From Carboxylicivirga sp. M1479 (GTDB lineage: Bacteria; Bacteroidota; Bacteroidia; Bacteroidales; Marinilabiliaceae), in the NCBI RefSeq assembly GCF_007097485.1, contig NZ_VKDE01000010.1:1-64000 (forward strand): a stretch of DNA of 64,000 nt. The letters run 5' to 3'. Both the position numbers and the translations under genes were made by a program. The notes under the pieces are model-generated. The model made no database searches. It saw nothing but the letters and a program-made list of their open reading frames with translations, and was not told the DNA's origin. Below, piece after piece: positions 1 to 9,271 of the stretch. How positions within the stretch are numbered: position 1 is the stretch's first letter; each line of letters begins with the position of its first letter.

Positions 1-238
1 CGGGCTTCAATTTAAAGAAAATGCTCAATAGAATTAAAGAGCAGATTCTTTTTACCCTTTTTCAAATGTTAAATGATTGGGAAGTACTTCTTTTGAAAAT
101 TGTAGCTCATCAAAATACAAGGGTTTTTAAGGTTTGACTAGTTAAGTCATATTAAACTCAAAGTAAATTCGATTTTAGTTGAGTTTAGTGTGGGTTAAGT
201 GTGAGGTAGCTATAAGATTAGTAGCGGGATAGTATAAC
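1..238. other. Intergenic left edge, no gene supported
   Basis: AT-rich sequence with no convincing reading frame. A short open stretch at positions 1-30 that ends in TAG could be the tail of a gene lying to the left, but it is too short to judge. No RNA gene or repeat was recognised. Confidence 0.4.
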
Positions 239-262
239 AAAGGCTCCACATTGGGAGCCTTT
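239..262 (-). terminator. Terminator of the metal operon
   Basis: A perfect 9-bp inverted repeat (AAAGGCTCC at 239-247, GGAGCCTTT at 254-262) lies just downstream of the last gene of the minus-strand operon. The U-tract on the minus strand is short, so strength is uncertain. Confidence 0.7.
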
Positions 263-288
263 ATTATATAAATCAGGATACTGTTGCA

Positions 289-621
289 TTAGCAAGCTCC
301 ACAGCATTTGGCCTTTTTAGTCGTACAATCGCCCTCTTTTACCTCTTCCGCTTTAAACTCTAACTTCTCGAATGCTTTAACCAAGCTTTCCTTGTTTGTT
401 TTATCCTCACGGTACTTCACAGTTACCGTTTGTCCTTCAAAATCAACATTCAAATCCTTCACGCCCTTTTCAAAAGGAATATTCTTAGTGATTTTGTTTA
501 CACAACTCTGGCAGTCCATTTCTACTTTATAAGTAACTTCACTTACCTTCTTCTTTTTATCCTCGGCATAAGTACTTATTACAAACAATGCCATTACAGC
601 TAATACTAATAATTTCTTCAT
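289..621 (-). CDS. Exported HMA-domain metal-binding protein
   Basis: A 110-residue protein with a signal peptide (residues 1-19), so it is probably periplasmic. It has one heavy-metal-associated fold. The metal motif MDCQSC (Cys37, Cys40) follows the first strand, as in copper chaperones and P-type ATPase N-domains. The C-terminus carries a second Cys cluster (Cys99, Cys106, Cys107, Cys110), which is unusual for a plain HMA domain and suggests extra metal binding. It lies 22 bp downstream of a TonB-dependent receptor on the same strand and ends at a terminator, so the two are probably cotranscribed. Known for the family: binding of soft metals such as Cu(I) or Hg(II). Inferred: it receives or buffers metal imported by the receptor. 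The metal is not determined. Confidence 0.85.
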   Translation of the reverse strand: MKKLLVLAVMALFVISTYAEDKKKKVSEVTYKVEMDCQSCVNKITKNIPFEKGVKDLNVDFEGQTVTVKYREDKTNKESLVKAFEKLEFKAEEVKEGDCTTKKAKCCGAC

Positions 622-643
622 GACTATTTATTATTTAATGTTA

Positions 644-2902
644 TTACTCTCTATCAATTGAAAAACGAAGACCAAAATACACCCGTCGTCCCATAATTGG
701 TCCCCATATTAATGAACTATCAAACTCATCACCAAAAGGATCGTCACCTGCGATTATCGGTTCATCCTGCTTAAAATCACCAAGGTTCTCAACTCCCACA
801 TAAACATTCCATTTGCGGAAATAACGTGTGATTTGCGAATTTACAATCTGATAAGCATCAAATGAACTTGGTCGCTGATACTCCACAGGGTTAGCCTCAG
901 TGGAAGGAACACGTCCCTTTCCATTAAACTGGGTAGTAAAGTCGAACTGCCACTTCTTTAATGGTGTCGAATAGGATAAATTCACTAATCCCTTGGTTCT
1001 ACTTATCAATGGCCTGTCCAATAGTTCGCCATCGTAAGTTGCTTTAACATCATTTAAACGCCAGGCAGCAACAACATCCATCCCCCTTAGCAACTCGTAC
1101 TTCCCTTCAAGTTGGAAATTATTGGCATACGACTTACCATTCAGATTATAGAAATACACAGCATTAACACTCTGATCGGCATCTACAATTAATTGATTCT
1201 GAAAGTCCGTTCGGTAATACTCTGCATTTAAGGTCAGCTCTTTCCCTGCAATGTTAATGTACTGGGTGATATTAGCACCATAATTCCATGCCTCTTCCTG
1301 GTCCAGGTCATTCGCAATATTAATATCTCTTGAGCTCGCCAACAGATAGCTATTTTCTGCCAGTACATTAGGAGTACGATAGCCTTTACCAGCCGAAGCT
1401 CTTAAAATAGTATTTGGCGCAATGTTATACTTTGCATGAATACGAGGCGTAAACAAGGTTCCAAAATTATTATGAAAATCGACTCTACCGCCTGCAATTA
1501 CCGTTAAACGTTCAGGTAAGGAATAGGTATATTGAAAATAGGCGCCTGGCACTACTTCTTGACGATTGAGCTCTTGCTTATTGTCAGGCTGCTGAAAGTC
1601 AACAATCAACACCTCATCGAACTCATCGGATTGAAAACTGACTCCGGTACTAAACTTATTGTTATCATTACCAATTACCGATTGAAAGATAAGGTTGGCA
1701 TATAGCGAACGTTGCTGGGCATCATACTGTTTTCGTCCATAGAATGAGTTCTGCTCATGAAAAGCATAGTTAGCAACCAATGCTAAACTAGACACCTCAT
1801 CATCGAAAACATAACCCGCCTTGTAAAACCCTTCGTATCGGCGTGTATCAATATTGATACCATACAACTGCTCTGGCGTGCCAATATTTTGATCACGTGG
1901 TTGACTACCTTCAAAGCCCATTTGTCCACCCAAGCGATTCTCATCTAAAACTTTGATGCCAATTTGTGATGTAAAACCATTCTTATTATTGTAATCCCAT
2001 CGGTTGATAAAATTCAATTGCTTCAATAAAGGCTCATCACGAAAACCATCATCGTTATCATCGGTTGACTTTTGGTCTTCTGAGTAATGCGCCAAGATTG
2101 CTGTTGTCCATTTATCATTTATATGGATAGAACCGTTAACATTACTCTCCCATCGTCCTGTATTATTGGCATACACATTCAAAAAGAATTTCTCAGAGTT
2201 AACCGGCTTTTTATATTCCACGTTAATCTGTCCGGTTAATGCTTCGTACCCATTGATAACTGTTGCTGTTCCTTTTGAAATTTGAATGGACTCCATCCAT
2301 GCTCCAGGTATATAATTTAAACCGTACAAAGTTGCTAAACCTCTGAAATTAGGAATGTTCTCAGTCATCATTTGCACATAATTACCTGACAGACCTAATA
2401 ATTGTATTTGTTTTGCTCCTGTAGCAGCATCGGCATACGAAACATCAACCGATGCATTGGTTTCAAAACTCTCACTTAAGTTACAACAGGCTGCCTTGCA
2501 TAATTCGGCACCTGTAATATTCACTTTTGTTAGTGGGTCGATGCGCGACATGTGGGAACCTGCTTTTTTACCAGCTACTAAAACCTCATCTAACTGATCG
2601 CTTTCTAAAACAACGTCCAGGAAACTATTATTGGTGATAAGTAATGTATCTGCTTTATAACCGATGTAACTAATGACCAGCTTTGTATTACCTGCCTTTT
2701 GTTCAATTTTAAACTGTCCGTTAAAATCGCTTACTGTACCACTTTGAGTATTGGCCCAATATACATTGGCACCAACTAACTCGGTAACAGTTCCTTTGTC
2801 ATTTGCTTTTACAACACCAGTTAATTCAATACTGACTTGCGCAAACACTGTAGCGCCGACTGAAAACAGCAGTATTATTATTAAAAGAAATCTATTCATC
2901 AT
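644..2902 (-). CDS. TonB-dependent receptor, probably metal-related
   Basis: A 752-residue outer-membrane receptor. It has a signal peptide (about 1-21), a carboxypeptidase-like regulatory domain (about 24-100), a TonB-box-like segment near 104-110 (LDEVLVAG), a plug domain and a C-terminal beta-barrel ending in aromatic-rich strands (final residues VYFGLRFSIDRE). The plug contains an unusual Cys cluster, ELCKAACC (Cys135, Cys139, Cys140). The neighbours are an HMA metal-binding protein 22 bp downstream and a Cys/His-rich exported protein 132 bp upstream, both on this strand. Known: such receptors import bound metals or siderophores using TonB energy. Inferred: the substrate is a thiophilic metal or its complex, possibly copper, rather than a sugar, because no SusD partner is present. 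Translation may start at either of the two leading Met codons. Confidence 0.85.
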   Translation of the reverse strand: MMNRFLLIIILLFSVGATVFAQVSIELTGVVKANDKGTVTELVGANVYWANTQSGTVSDFNGQFKIEQKAGNTKLVISYIGYKADTLLITNNSFLDVVLESDQLDEVLVAGKKAGSHMSRIDPLTKVNITGAELCKAACCNLSESFETNASVDVSYADAATGAKQIQLLGLSGNYVQMMTENIPNFRGLATLYGLNYIPGAWMESIQISKGTATVINGYEALTGQINVEYKKPVNSEKFFLNVYANNTGRWESNVNGSIHINDKWTTAILAHYSEDQKSTDDNDDGFRDEPLLKQLNFINRWDYNNKNGFTSQIGIKVLDENRLGGQMGFEGSQPRDQNIGTPEQLYGINIDTRRYEGFYKAGYVFDDEVSSLALVANYAFHEQNSFYGRKQYDAQQRSLYANLIFQSVIGNDNNKFSTGVSFQSDEFDEVLIVDFQQPDNKQELNRQEVVPGAYFQYTYSLPERLTVIAGGRVDFHNNFGTLFTPRIHAKYNIAPNTILRASAGKGYRTPNVLAENSYLLASSRDINIANDLDQEEAWNYGANITQYINIAGKELTLNAEYYRTDFQNQLIVDADQSVNAVYFYNLNGKSYANNFQLEGKYELLRGMDVVAAWRLNDVKATYDGELLDRPLISRTKGLVNLSYSTPLKKWQFDFTTQFNGKGRVPSTEANPVEYQRPSSFDAYQIVNSQITRYFRKWNVYVGVENLGDFKQDEPIIAGDDPFGDEFDSSLIWGPIMGRRVYFGLRFSIDRE

Positions 2903-3034
2903 TATTTGATTAGATCAACCCGACACAATTTTATGTGAACGAGCTTTAATTTAGGTTATTAATCCTTTAAGGTTAATTGGTTAAAATCACCTAAAACCCC
3001 TCTATAACAGAGAGTTTCTAACAAATTGTATGAA

Positions 3035-3499
3035 TCATAAGCGAAAAACGCAATTCATCGCTGGCGAAGGCTCGTCAGGAATATTCTGAATTACGTCGGC
3101 AAAAAGTAGTGTTGAACCATTAACAGTCACCAAAAGGTCGGCAACAACAGTTGTCGAATGAAATAAATCAATCACCTCGGCGATAAACTTAAAATCGGCC
3201 ACTTGTGTCTGCCCTTCAAAGGAAGCCTTTTTAAATTGGTGCTTACAAGTGTCTGTATCGGTATTGTGATGTATGTGTTTTCCTTGTTCGTGAGAGCATG
3301 AAGTACATGCATTCTCGCACGAACAGTCTTCGCAAGCATGATCGTGCGTATGAAGTGTGGTAATGATTCGTGCGATGGTTTCACCCTCTTCACAACCTAC
3401 ACATTGATGCTGAAAGATGTGCACCCCTAATACCGATGGTACAAATGCCATCAATAGAAAGAAGCTTATCGCCCTATATTTCAACTTAAATGTTTTCAT
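3035..3499 (-). CDS. Cys/His-rich exported protein, putative metal binding
   Basis: A 154-residue protein when started at the ATG at 3499. A longer frame from 3514 would add five residues ahead of the signal peptide and is less likely. After a hydrophobic signal sequence, residues about 25-85 hold many Cys and His residues (HQCVGCEEG, HTHDHACEDCSCENACTSC, HIHHNTD), a composition that can chelate metal. The C-terminal third has no such residues. I recognise no named domain. It lies upstream of the receptor and HMA protein on the same strand, so it may be the first gene of the same metal locus. Inferred role: periplasmic metal binding, sensing or storage. The Cys/His motifs are seen directly; the function is inference. 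Confidence 0.65.
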   Translation of the reverse strand: MKTFKLKYRAISFFLLMAFVPSVLGVHIFQHQCVGCEEGETIARIITTLHTHDHACEDCSCENACTSCSHEQGKHIHHNTDTDTCKHQFKKASFEGQTQVADFKFIAEVIDLFHSTTVVADLLVTVNGSTLLFADVIQNIPDEPSPAMNCVFRL

Positions 3500-3565
3500 G
3501 CTACTGCAAAACAAATAAAATCTGCCTACATGAACAAAATTTTAACAAATGATTTACATCACTCA

Positions 3566-4591
3566 CTATTCGATAGACTTGCCATCCCAGCCACTTATTC
3601 GAGCTAATATCCACCACATAGCATAGGCTTTACGGTTGGATATAACATGTTGAGTGGTATGGTTTCCGAATACAACTTCTCCTTTGGGTTCAATTTTATT
3701 TTCGTAATAATGAGTTCCTAAAACATGACTATTCTGCCAATCGTGATAATAATTGCCACTCCCACCATTGGCATTTGCATATTTTTCAGAGTAGCCATCG
3801 TCACTGGCATCATCCCAATAGATATCGTTCATACAATGTGTGTCAATACTATAGTAGTCGAGACATAACAATTTATTTTTCTGACAATAGGCATTAACAA
3901 TAGCTGCTTGTTGCTCAGGGTAGCCATCTCCCAGGTTTAAGTTTTTTCGAGCATGACCGGTCATAAACACAAAACACACCGGAACCCTTCTTTGCCCATC
4001 CCCATTTCCTATTTTTGATCCTCCGCTTCCATACTCATCAATCAAGGTTTGCATTCCCGGCAAGTAAACACCTTCTAAATCATGATGCCTAATACTGCAC
4101 CATGCCCACATCACAACATTTATTTCAGCATTTAGCGGATCATCTAAATAGTTACGGGTGGCTTGAATAAAAGCTGTTTCTTCTCTACTTAAATCAGAGG
4201 CATCAGTACCCTCTTCTGCATACTTTTGTATGACATAATCATTAACATCCAATTTATCGGGCTGTTTGCCATAGCGCGTTATTCCAAATAATTTTTCATC
4301 CCCATCTTTATAATCTTGTAAACCATATAAACCATAGCTAACATGCGTGCCGTGCGATGTATGCTGATAGGCAACACGCAGATTATTTCGTGCTAAATCA
4401 ATATAAGCCTGTGGAATTGCTCTCAGCACTTCTTCATTTGCCACCCTATAGTCAGCAATAAAATCATCACCTTCAATAGGCTTCACGCTAAAGGCATAGT
4501 CTATCGCTATCGGGTTTTCAGACTCCTTGCTATCATTACCAGTACAGCCAAGTACTGCTATCAGAATTACAAAACACACAATTGACTTCAT
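3566..4591 (-). CDS. Secreted lipoprotein of unknown function
   Basis: A 341-residue protein with a lipoprotein signal (LIAVLGC, lipid Cys at 16). The body has conserved-looking motifs: YQHTSHGTHVSYG (about 74-86), NVVMWAWCS (about 158-166) and VCFVFMTGHAR (about 205-215). I associate this pattern (HxSHG, WxWC, FxxMTGH) loosely with a family of secreted proteins of hydrolase-like fold, but I cannot name it. No enzyme function is claimed. The neighbours are the metal locus downstream on the same strand and a repeat-filled gap upstream, so it is probably a single-gene unit. It could be an esterase/SGNH-like protein or a non-catalytic binding protein. Confidence 0.7.
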   Translation of the reverse strand: MKSIVCFVILIAVLGCTGNDSKESENPIAIDYAFSVKPIEGDDFIADYRVANEEVLRAIPQAYIDLARNNLRVAYQHTSHGTHVSYGLYGLQDYKDGDEKLFGITRYGKQPDKLDVNDYVIQKYAEEGTDASDLSREETAFIQATRNYLDDPLNAEINVVMWAWCSIRHHDLEGVYLPGMQTLIDEYGSGGSKIGNGDGQRRVPVCFVFMTGHARKNLNLGDGYPEQQAAIVNAYCQKNKLLCLDYYSIDTHCMNDIYWDDASDDGYSEKYANANGGSGNYYHDWQNSHVLGTHYYENKIEPKGEVVFGNHTTQHVISNRKAYAMWWILARISGWDGKSIE

Positions 4592-4726
4592 TGTTAATCT
4601 ATTTAATTTCCATGAAGATATTTAACTTTAAAAGGATAGTCAAGCCGAAGTAATTATAACACGGCAATCGCCCATTAAAAAACTTTTACGCGAAACTCTT
4701 CTCTTAAAGAGAACAGAACTTGATTT

Positions 4727-5022
4727 TGCTCGAGCCACAAGGGCTTTTACTTTAGTTCACAAAGCCTATTAAAAGCGTTCATGATTTCCGCTTTGCTCCA
4801 ATTCTTCCTTCAGACGAAGAGAGTAAACAAAGAAGCCCGCCGACTGCACCACTCGCTTACCCACTAGTTTCTTTGTTTTGAGACAGAAAGAACTCCCTAC
4901 GTTCATACAGCTTTAGTTCACTAAAGCATATTTAAAAAGGTGTTCATGATTTTCGCTATGCTCCAATTCTGTCTATTCAAAATCAAAGAAAAGCGGGTCC
5001 CAAGCTACGTTGCTGATGTCGG
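4727..5022. repeat. Dispersed repeat, copy A
   Basis: This copy shares three blocks with copies B (5106) and C (29930): the GAGCCACAAGGGCTTTT block near 4733, the GACTGCACCACTCGCTTACC block near 4844, and the end block CAAGCTACGTTGCTGATGTCGG near 5001. The middle is longer than in B and contains an internal duplication of a phrase around GTTCATGATT (4778 and 4948). No open frame spans it. Confidence 0.65.
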
Positions 5023-5105
5023 ATGCGTATCATGAAACCTTGCAAGTTTAAATGCGATTGCCGAAGGAATTATAATAGGGCAAGCGCATTTAAGATTTAT
5101 ACCTT

Positions 5106-5296
5106 TGCTCTAGCCGCAAGGGCTTTTCATTTTTGGCAACAGCCCCAAAAACGGAAACAAAAAAGGCCGCGACTACACCACTCGCTTACCCAATAACTCA
5201 ACGCTTCGGGAAAAATTTAAAGATTTGCAGCTTCGAGCCAAATTTTTCTACCCTCCACTTATGAGATTGGGTACCAAGCTGCGTTGCTGAGGTCGG
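5106..5296. repeat. Dispersed repeat, copy B
   Basis: It is in the same orientation as copy A, about 80 bp further on. It aligns nearly end to end with copy C at 29930-30116, sharing ACCACTCGCTTACCCA, AACGCTTCGGGAAAAATTTAA, a CAAATTTTTCT block and the end block ACCAAGCTGCGTTGCTG. Copy C differs by scattered substitutions. It appears non-coding. Confidence 0.7.
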
Positions 5297-5388
5297 TTGA
5301 TTTACAGCTTTGTTTTAAATGCGATTGCCGAAGGAATTAAAATCGATGGATCGTAATTATTCAAAGAAACATCTACTTTTGAGCTCTG

Positions 5389-6576
5389 ATGGCAGACTTA
5401 TATATATACAACCCCACCTGCGATATGGCAATTGAGAACGGCACCAATAGCTTCATGCCATCGCGTTTGCTCACGCAGTTTGAACACGACATCAGCCCAC
5501 TCATGGCTTTTCTTGGGCAAGAAGATGACTATGTATTATACACTGGCGATGGCTACCATCAATTCTCAGATTTTTGGTTACAAGTAAACAAACGCTTGCC
5601 ACAAGCCATTAATCAATCACAATTCAAAAACCTGGAGTTTAAAAGTGTTCAACCATGGGGATGGAGTCAGCTCATTCACAATCGTTACAAACAAAGCTCG
5701 CTACCAAAATCGCACATCCCTGTTTTTTCTAATGGAGCTAACTACCAACAATTCTTTAGTCGCAAAACAAGTCTTCAACTCATTGAGGAATTAAATACAC
5801 AGGAGCTTCATCATTTTGTTTCAATACCACAACTTCCACAAACTGTTGAAACAATTGAGGCCATAAATGACTTACTTCATCTACACCCAAAGGGGATTAT
5901 TCTAAAAACATTGTGGAGCTCATCGGGTCGTGGTTTACTGTTTATACGTAAGGAGCTACACCTGAGCAATGGCATGAACTGGATTAAGGCTCAAATAAAA
6001 AAGCACGGAGCCCTAATTGCTGAACCCATATATAATAAGGTACAAGATGCTTCACTCCAATTTACTATTGATAGAGGTGGCTCCTATCATTTTTTGGGTA
6101 TTAACTATTTTGATGCCGACCAAGAGGGGCATTTTAGCAAGGAGTACATTCATACACCCTATGAAATATTTGAGCAATTGCCAACTGACGATGTCTGGAT
6201 ACTGCAAACAGCTCAATCGCTAATGAAAAGCATGCAAGCTTTGAACCTTCATCATCATTACCATGGCCCCATTGGTGTGGACACAATGTTTATTAAGGAC
6301 ATCAATGGCGACTTGCGTTTTTACCCCTTGGTGGAAGCTAACATCAGACACAACATGGGCTTGGTCAATTTATCTATCAAGAAACTGATTGCTTCATCGA
6401 GCAAAGGCACATGGCAAATTACTCAGTTTGATAAAGGTGGAGCTGTAGATTTTTTGGAAGAGCACTTGCAAAAACACCCAGTAAGCATTCAAAATAACAA
6501 AATTACAAAAGGCTTCTTCCCACTGACTCCATTTACCACGAACACGCGTTTTGCTGCTTGGGGATTGGTTGAGTAA
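5389..6576 (+). CDS. ATP-grasp-like protein of unknown substrate
   Basis: A 395-residue cytoplasmic protein without signal peptide or membrane segments. The N-terminal third (YIYNPTCDMAIENGTNSF) is not recognised. The centre and C-terminus look like an ATP-grasp fold. A Lys in ILKTLWSSSGRGLLFI (about 172-187) fits the nucleotide-binding Lys plus glycine-rich loop. The segment LVEANIRHNMG (about 314-324) fits the metal-binding E-x-N-x-R pattern. ATP-grasp enzymes join a carboxylate to an amine or thiol using ATP. The acceptor here is unknown, and no biosynthetic partner lies nearby. It follows the repeat gap and precedes the DUF1566/sulfatase locus, and appears to be a single gene. The ATP-grasp call is inference from motif pattern. 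Confidence 0.7.
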   Translation: MADLYIYNPTCDMAIENGTNSFMPSRLLTQFEHDISPLMAFLGQEDDYVLYTGDGYHQFSDFWLQVNKRLPQAINQSQFKNLEFKSVQPWGWSQLIHNRYKQSSLPKSHIPVFSNGANYQQFFSRKTSLQLIEELNTQELHHFVSIPQLPQTVETIEAINDLLHLHPKGIILKTLWSSSGRGLLFIRKELHLSNGMNWIKAQIKKHGALIAEPIYNKVQDASLQFTIDRGGSYHFLGINYFDADQEGHFSKEYIHTPYEIFEQLPTDDVWILQTAQSLMKSMQALNLHHHYHGPIGVDTMFIKDINGDLRFYPLVEANIRHNMGLVNLSIKKLIASSSKGTWQITQFDKGGAVDFLEEHLQKHPVSIQNNKITKGFFPLTPFTTNTRFAAWGLVE

Positions 6577-6681
6577 AAGACCCAATCTGTAGATAAGAGC
6601 TTTGTTTGTATTGATATGATTTAGACACCTTATTAATCTGTTTTACATTTGAGTAATCGTTCATACTTAAATAGGAGCAGC

Positions 6682-7872
6682 ATGCGAAACACATATCCCT
6701 CAATTCTTATCCTCGTGATTATTGGGCAGTCACTTTTTGCTCAATCATTACCCTATCCCATTGTTGATACAGGTGTTACTACATTTTACGATGATGTATC
6801 CATTATAACAAAACCCAAAGAGGGTAATGCTTTTTTTGGTCAGGATGCCAATTACACAGGAAACCAAGCCTCCTATAACAACAACGGCAATGGCACTATT
6901 ACCGATAATATAACAGGTCTAATGTGGGCCAAAGATATGGGTGAGAAGATGACTTACGAACAAGCTTTTACGAAAGCAGAGCAATCAAGACTTGGTGGAT
7001 ACAGTGATTGGCGCGTTCCTACCATCAAAGAACTTTATTCGCTAATTCAGTTTACGGGTCAGCTAAAACGTGGCAATGCACACAAGTTATACATCAACAC
7101 CGAATACTTCAACCAGCCTTTGGGCGATACTTCAAAAGGAGAGCGTGAAATAGATGCACAAACATGGTCGGCCACACAATATGTAGGCAGCACCATGCGC
7201 AAGAGCAAGACTGTTTTTGGCGTTAACTTTATTGATGGTCGTATTAAGGGCTACCCCAAGTTTAACCGACGAAAAAAGGAGGACAACAAATTATATGTTC
7301 GTTTGGTGCGCGGCAATACCTCCTATGGCAAAAATGAGTTTATAAACAATAACAATGGTACCATTAGCGACAAAGCAACGGGTTTAATGTGGCAACAAGC
7401 CGATGACGGCCAGGCTCGCAATTGGGAAGACGCACTTGCCTATGCCGAAAGTGCAGACATAGCTGGTTACACCGACTGGCGTTTACCTAATGCGAAAGAG
7501 TTACAAAGCATTGTTGATTACACACGATCGCCACAAACAAGCAAGTCGCCAGCCATTGATGCACTTTTTAGCACTACATCGATTAACTATCCGGATGGAA
7601 GCAAGGGGCATTATCCATTTTTCTGGAGCAGCACCACCCACCTCGACGGGCGTAACCCTTTTGCCAGTGCTGCGTACATAGCATTTGGCGAAGGCCTTGG
7701 AAAGATGCACGATAAAGTAATGGATGTGCATGGCGCTGGATGCCAACGAAGCGACCCAAAAACTGGTAAACCTGCAAACTATCCTCAATACCACGGGCCA
7801 CAAGGCGACATTAGGTATGTGTATAACTATGTAAGGCTTGTGCGAACGATAAAACCAACAAATAATGATTAA
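6682..7872 (+). CDS. DUF1566 (Lcl-type) surface protein
   Basis: A 396-residue exported protein. The start is the ATG at 6682, preceded by AGGAGC. A TTG 33 bases upstream would place a polar tail ahead of the signal peptide and is rejected. After the signal peptide (cleaved near SLFAQS) come two DUF1566-like units. Each has a GLMW motif, a DWR(V/L)P motif and a later WS(A/S)T motif: GLMWAKDMG with DWRVPTIKEL, then GLMWQQADD with DWRLPNAKEL. The protein ends in YVRLVR, typical of this family. DUF1566 domains occur in exported proteins such as the Legionella collagen-like adhesin C-terminus; their biochemical role is poorly known. The stop codon overlaps the sulfatase start by 8 bp, indicating translational coupling. 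A paralogue follows at 9272. Confidence 0.85.
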   Translation: MRNTYPSILILVIIGQSLFAQSLPYPIVDTGVTTFYDDVSIITKPKEGNAFFGQDANYTGNQASYNNNGNGTITDNITGLMWAKDMGEKMTYEQAFTKAEQSRLGGYSDWRVPTIKELYSLIQFTGQLKRGNAHKLYINTEYFNQPLGDTSKGEREIDAQTWSATQYVGSTMRKSKTVFGVNFIDGRIKGYPKFNRRKKEDNKLYVRLVRGNTSYGKNEFINNNNGTISDKATGLMWQQADDGQARNWEDALAYAESADIAGYTDWRLPNAKELQSIVDYTRSPQTSKSPAIDALFSTTSINYPDGSKGHYPFFWSSTTHLDGRNPFASAAYIAFGEGLGKMHDKVMDVHGAGCQRSDPKTGKPANYPQYHGPQGDIRYVYNYVRLVRTIKPTNND

Positions 7873-9158
7873 AACATGTTATTTCCGATTAATAAGCTTC
7901 CTCATAGTAAGCACTTTGTTAATCGCTTGCTCCGACGAAAGCAATACACCTCAAGCAGATGATGACGATGCCACCAATTATCCTAATATCCTATTAATAA
8001 TAGCCGATGACATGGGGCTCGATGCTACGCCAGGCTATAGCGAGGGCGTTCAAAAACCCAATATGCCCAACCTCGATCGTCTTATTTCATTGGGTATAAC
8101 CTTTGACAATGCATGGGCTTACCCACTTTGCTCGCCAACACGCGCAAGTATATTAACTGGTAAATACGGATCTCAAACAGGTGTACTCAGCGTTGAAAAC
8201 GCTGCTATTTCAAGTGACGAAATCAGCATCCAAGCCTACCTCGATGCGAACACAAGCTCCAACTATGCACATGCTCACTTTGGCAAATGGCATTTATCAA
8301 AATTTAATCAAACAAGTGCTCCCAACGACCTTGGCATTGGCTATTTTGCAGGCCAAATGCAGGGTGGTTTGCTAGACTATCATAGTTGGGACTTAAACAT
8401 TAATGGAACAACAGAAGCTTGTAACGAATACCATACTACTAAAATTACTGAGCTAACAATTGACTGGATAAACCAACAGACGCAGCCATGGTTTTGCTGG
8501 CTGGCCTATTCGGCACCTCACACGCCTTTTCACTATCCACCAAGCGAAATGCACAGTCAGGATGAAAACGAGGGAAGTGATTTATCGATGTACTTGGCCA
8601 TGATGGAAAGCATGGATTACCAGATGGGACGCTTGTTCGACTCCATGGATGAAACCACTCTTGCCAATACGATCATCCTATTTATAGGCGATAACGGCAC
8701 CGAAAAAGCTGTTTTGCAAGCTCCCTACCGAGGCAGAAAAGGCAAAGGCTCTCTTTATCAAGGTGCCATTTATTGCTGCGGGCAAAGGCGTTACACGACA
8801 AAATGTACGTGATGCCAACCCAATTAATACCACTGATTTTTTTGCAACCATTGCCGAGTTAGCAGGAGCAGATCTTACAAATTATCAGGATGGATACAGT
8901 TTTAAAGAACTGCTATCAAGCGAAACAACAAGTAAACGCCAATATAACTTTAGTGAAATTGATCATGGAGATAATTATCGTTACGCCATTAGTGATGGTA
9001 CATATAAACTCATAAGCAATAACGACAAGGATGATGAATTATACAATTTAAGTGATGATCCTTACGAGACCAATGATCTTTTTAACAGCACCAACACCAA
9101 TGATCAACAAGCTATCATTCGCTTAACTAGCGAAGCCAATACCCTTACCAACAATTAA
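7865..9158 (+). pseudogene. Lipoprotein sulfatase, broken by a frameshift
   Basis: The two halves of one sulfatase lie in different frames. The N-terminal part (7865-8812) has a lipoprotein signal (LLIAC, Cys22), the metal-binding NILLIIADDMG segment and the catalytic motif CSPTR (Cys89), whose Cys is converted to formylglycine in active enzymes. It also has the HFGKWH segment and the distal IGDNGTE motif. The frame then leaves the family sequence in the run LYQGAIYCC near 8755-8775. The rest resumes in another frame from about 8763 (VPFIAAGKGV to the DDPYETNDLF tail). Relatives usually read like YEGGIRVPFI here, so loss of about 11 nt (or 2 mod 3) explains the break. It overlaps the upstream DUF1566 gene by 8 bp. 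Unless recoded, or a sequencing error, the product is inactive. No sulfatase-maturing enzyme is in the window. Confidence 0.85.
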
Positions 9159-9271
9159 AACAAAACACCATGAAACGACCATGTCAATTTGATTATCCAA
9201 ATTTTCACACAGGAGGATTATAAAATTTACATGAGATTTCCATATGACAATTGAAAGCAAATTATAACCAT

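Larger units (their letters stand above)
4592..5388. other. Non-coding gap containing dispersed repeats
   Basis: About 800 bp with no credible gene. It holds two copies of a repeat family (entries at 4727 and 5106). Each is followed by the short motif TTAAATGCGATTGCCG (5047-5062 and 5314-5329). An inverted relative of this motif (CGGCAATCGCCCATTAA) lies at 4662-4678. Confidence 0.6.

Noticed and set aside
7865-9158. Two separate sulfatase genes
   Set aside because: The second frame starts in the middle of the sulfatase fold and supplies only the missing C-terminus, so this is one broken gene.
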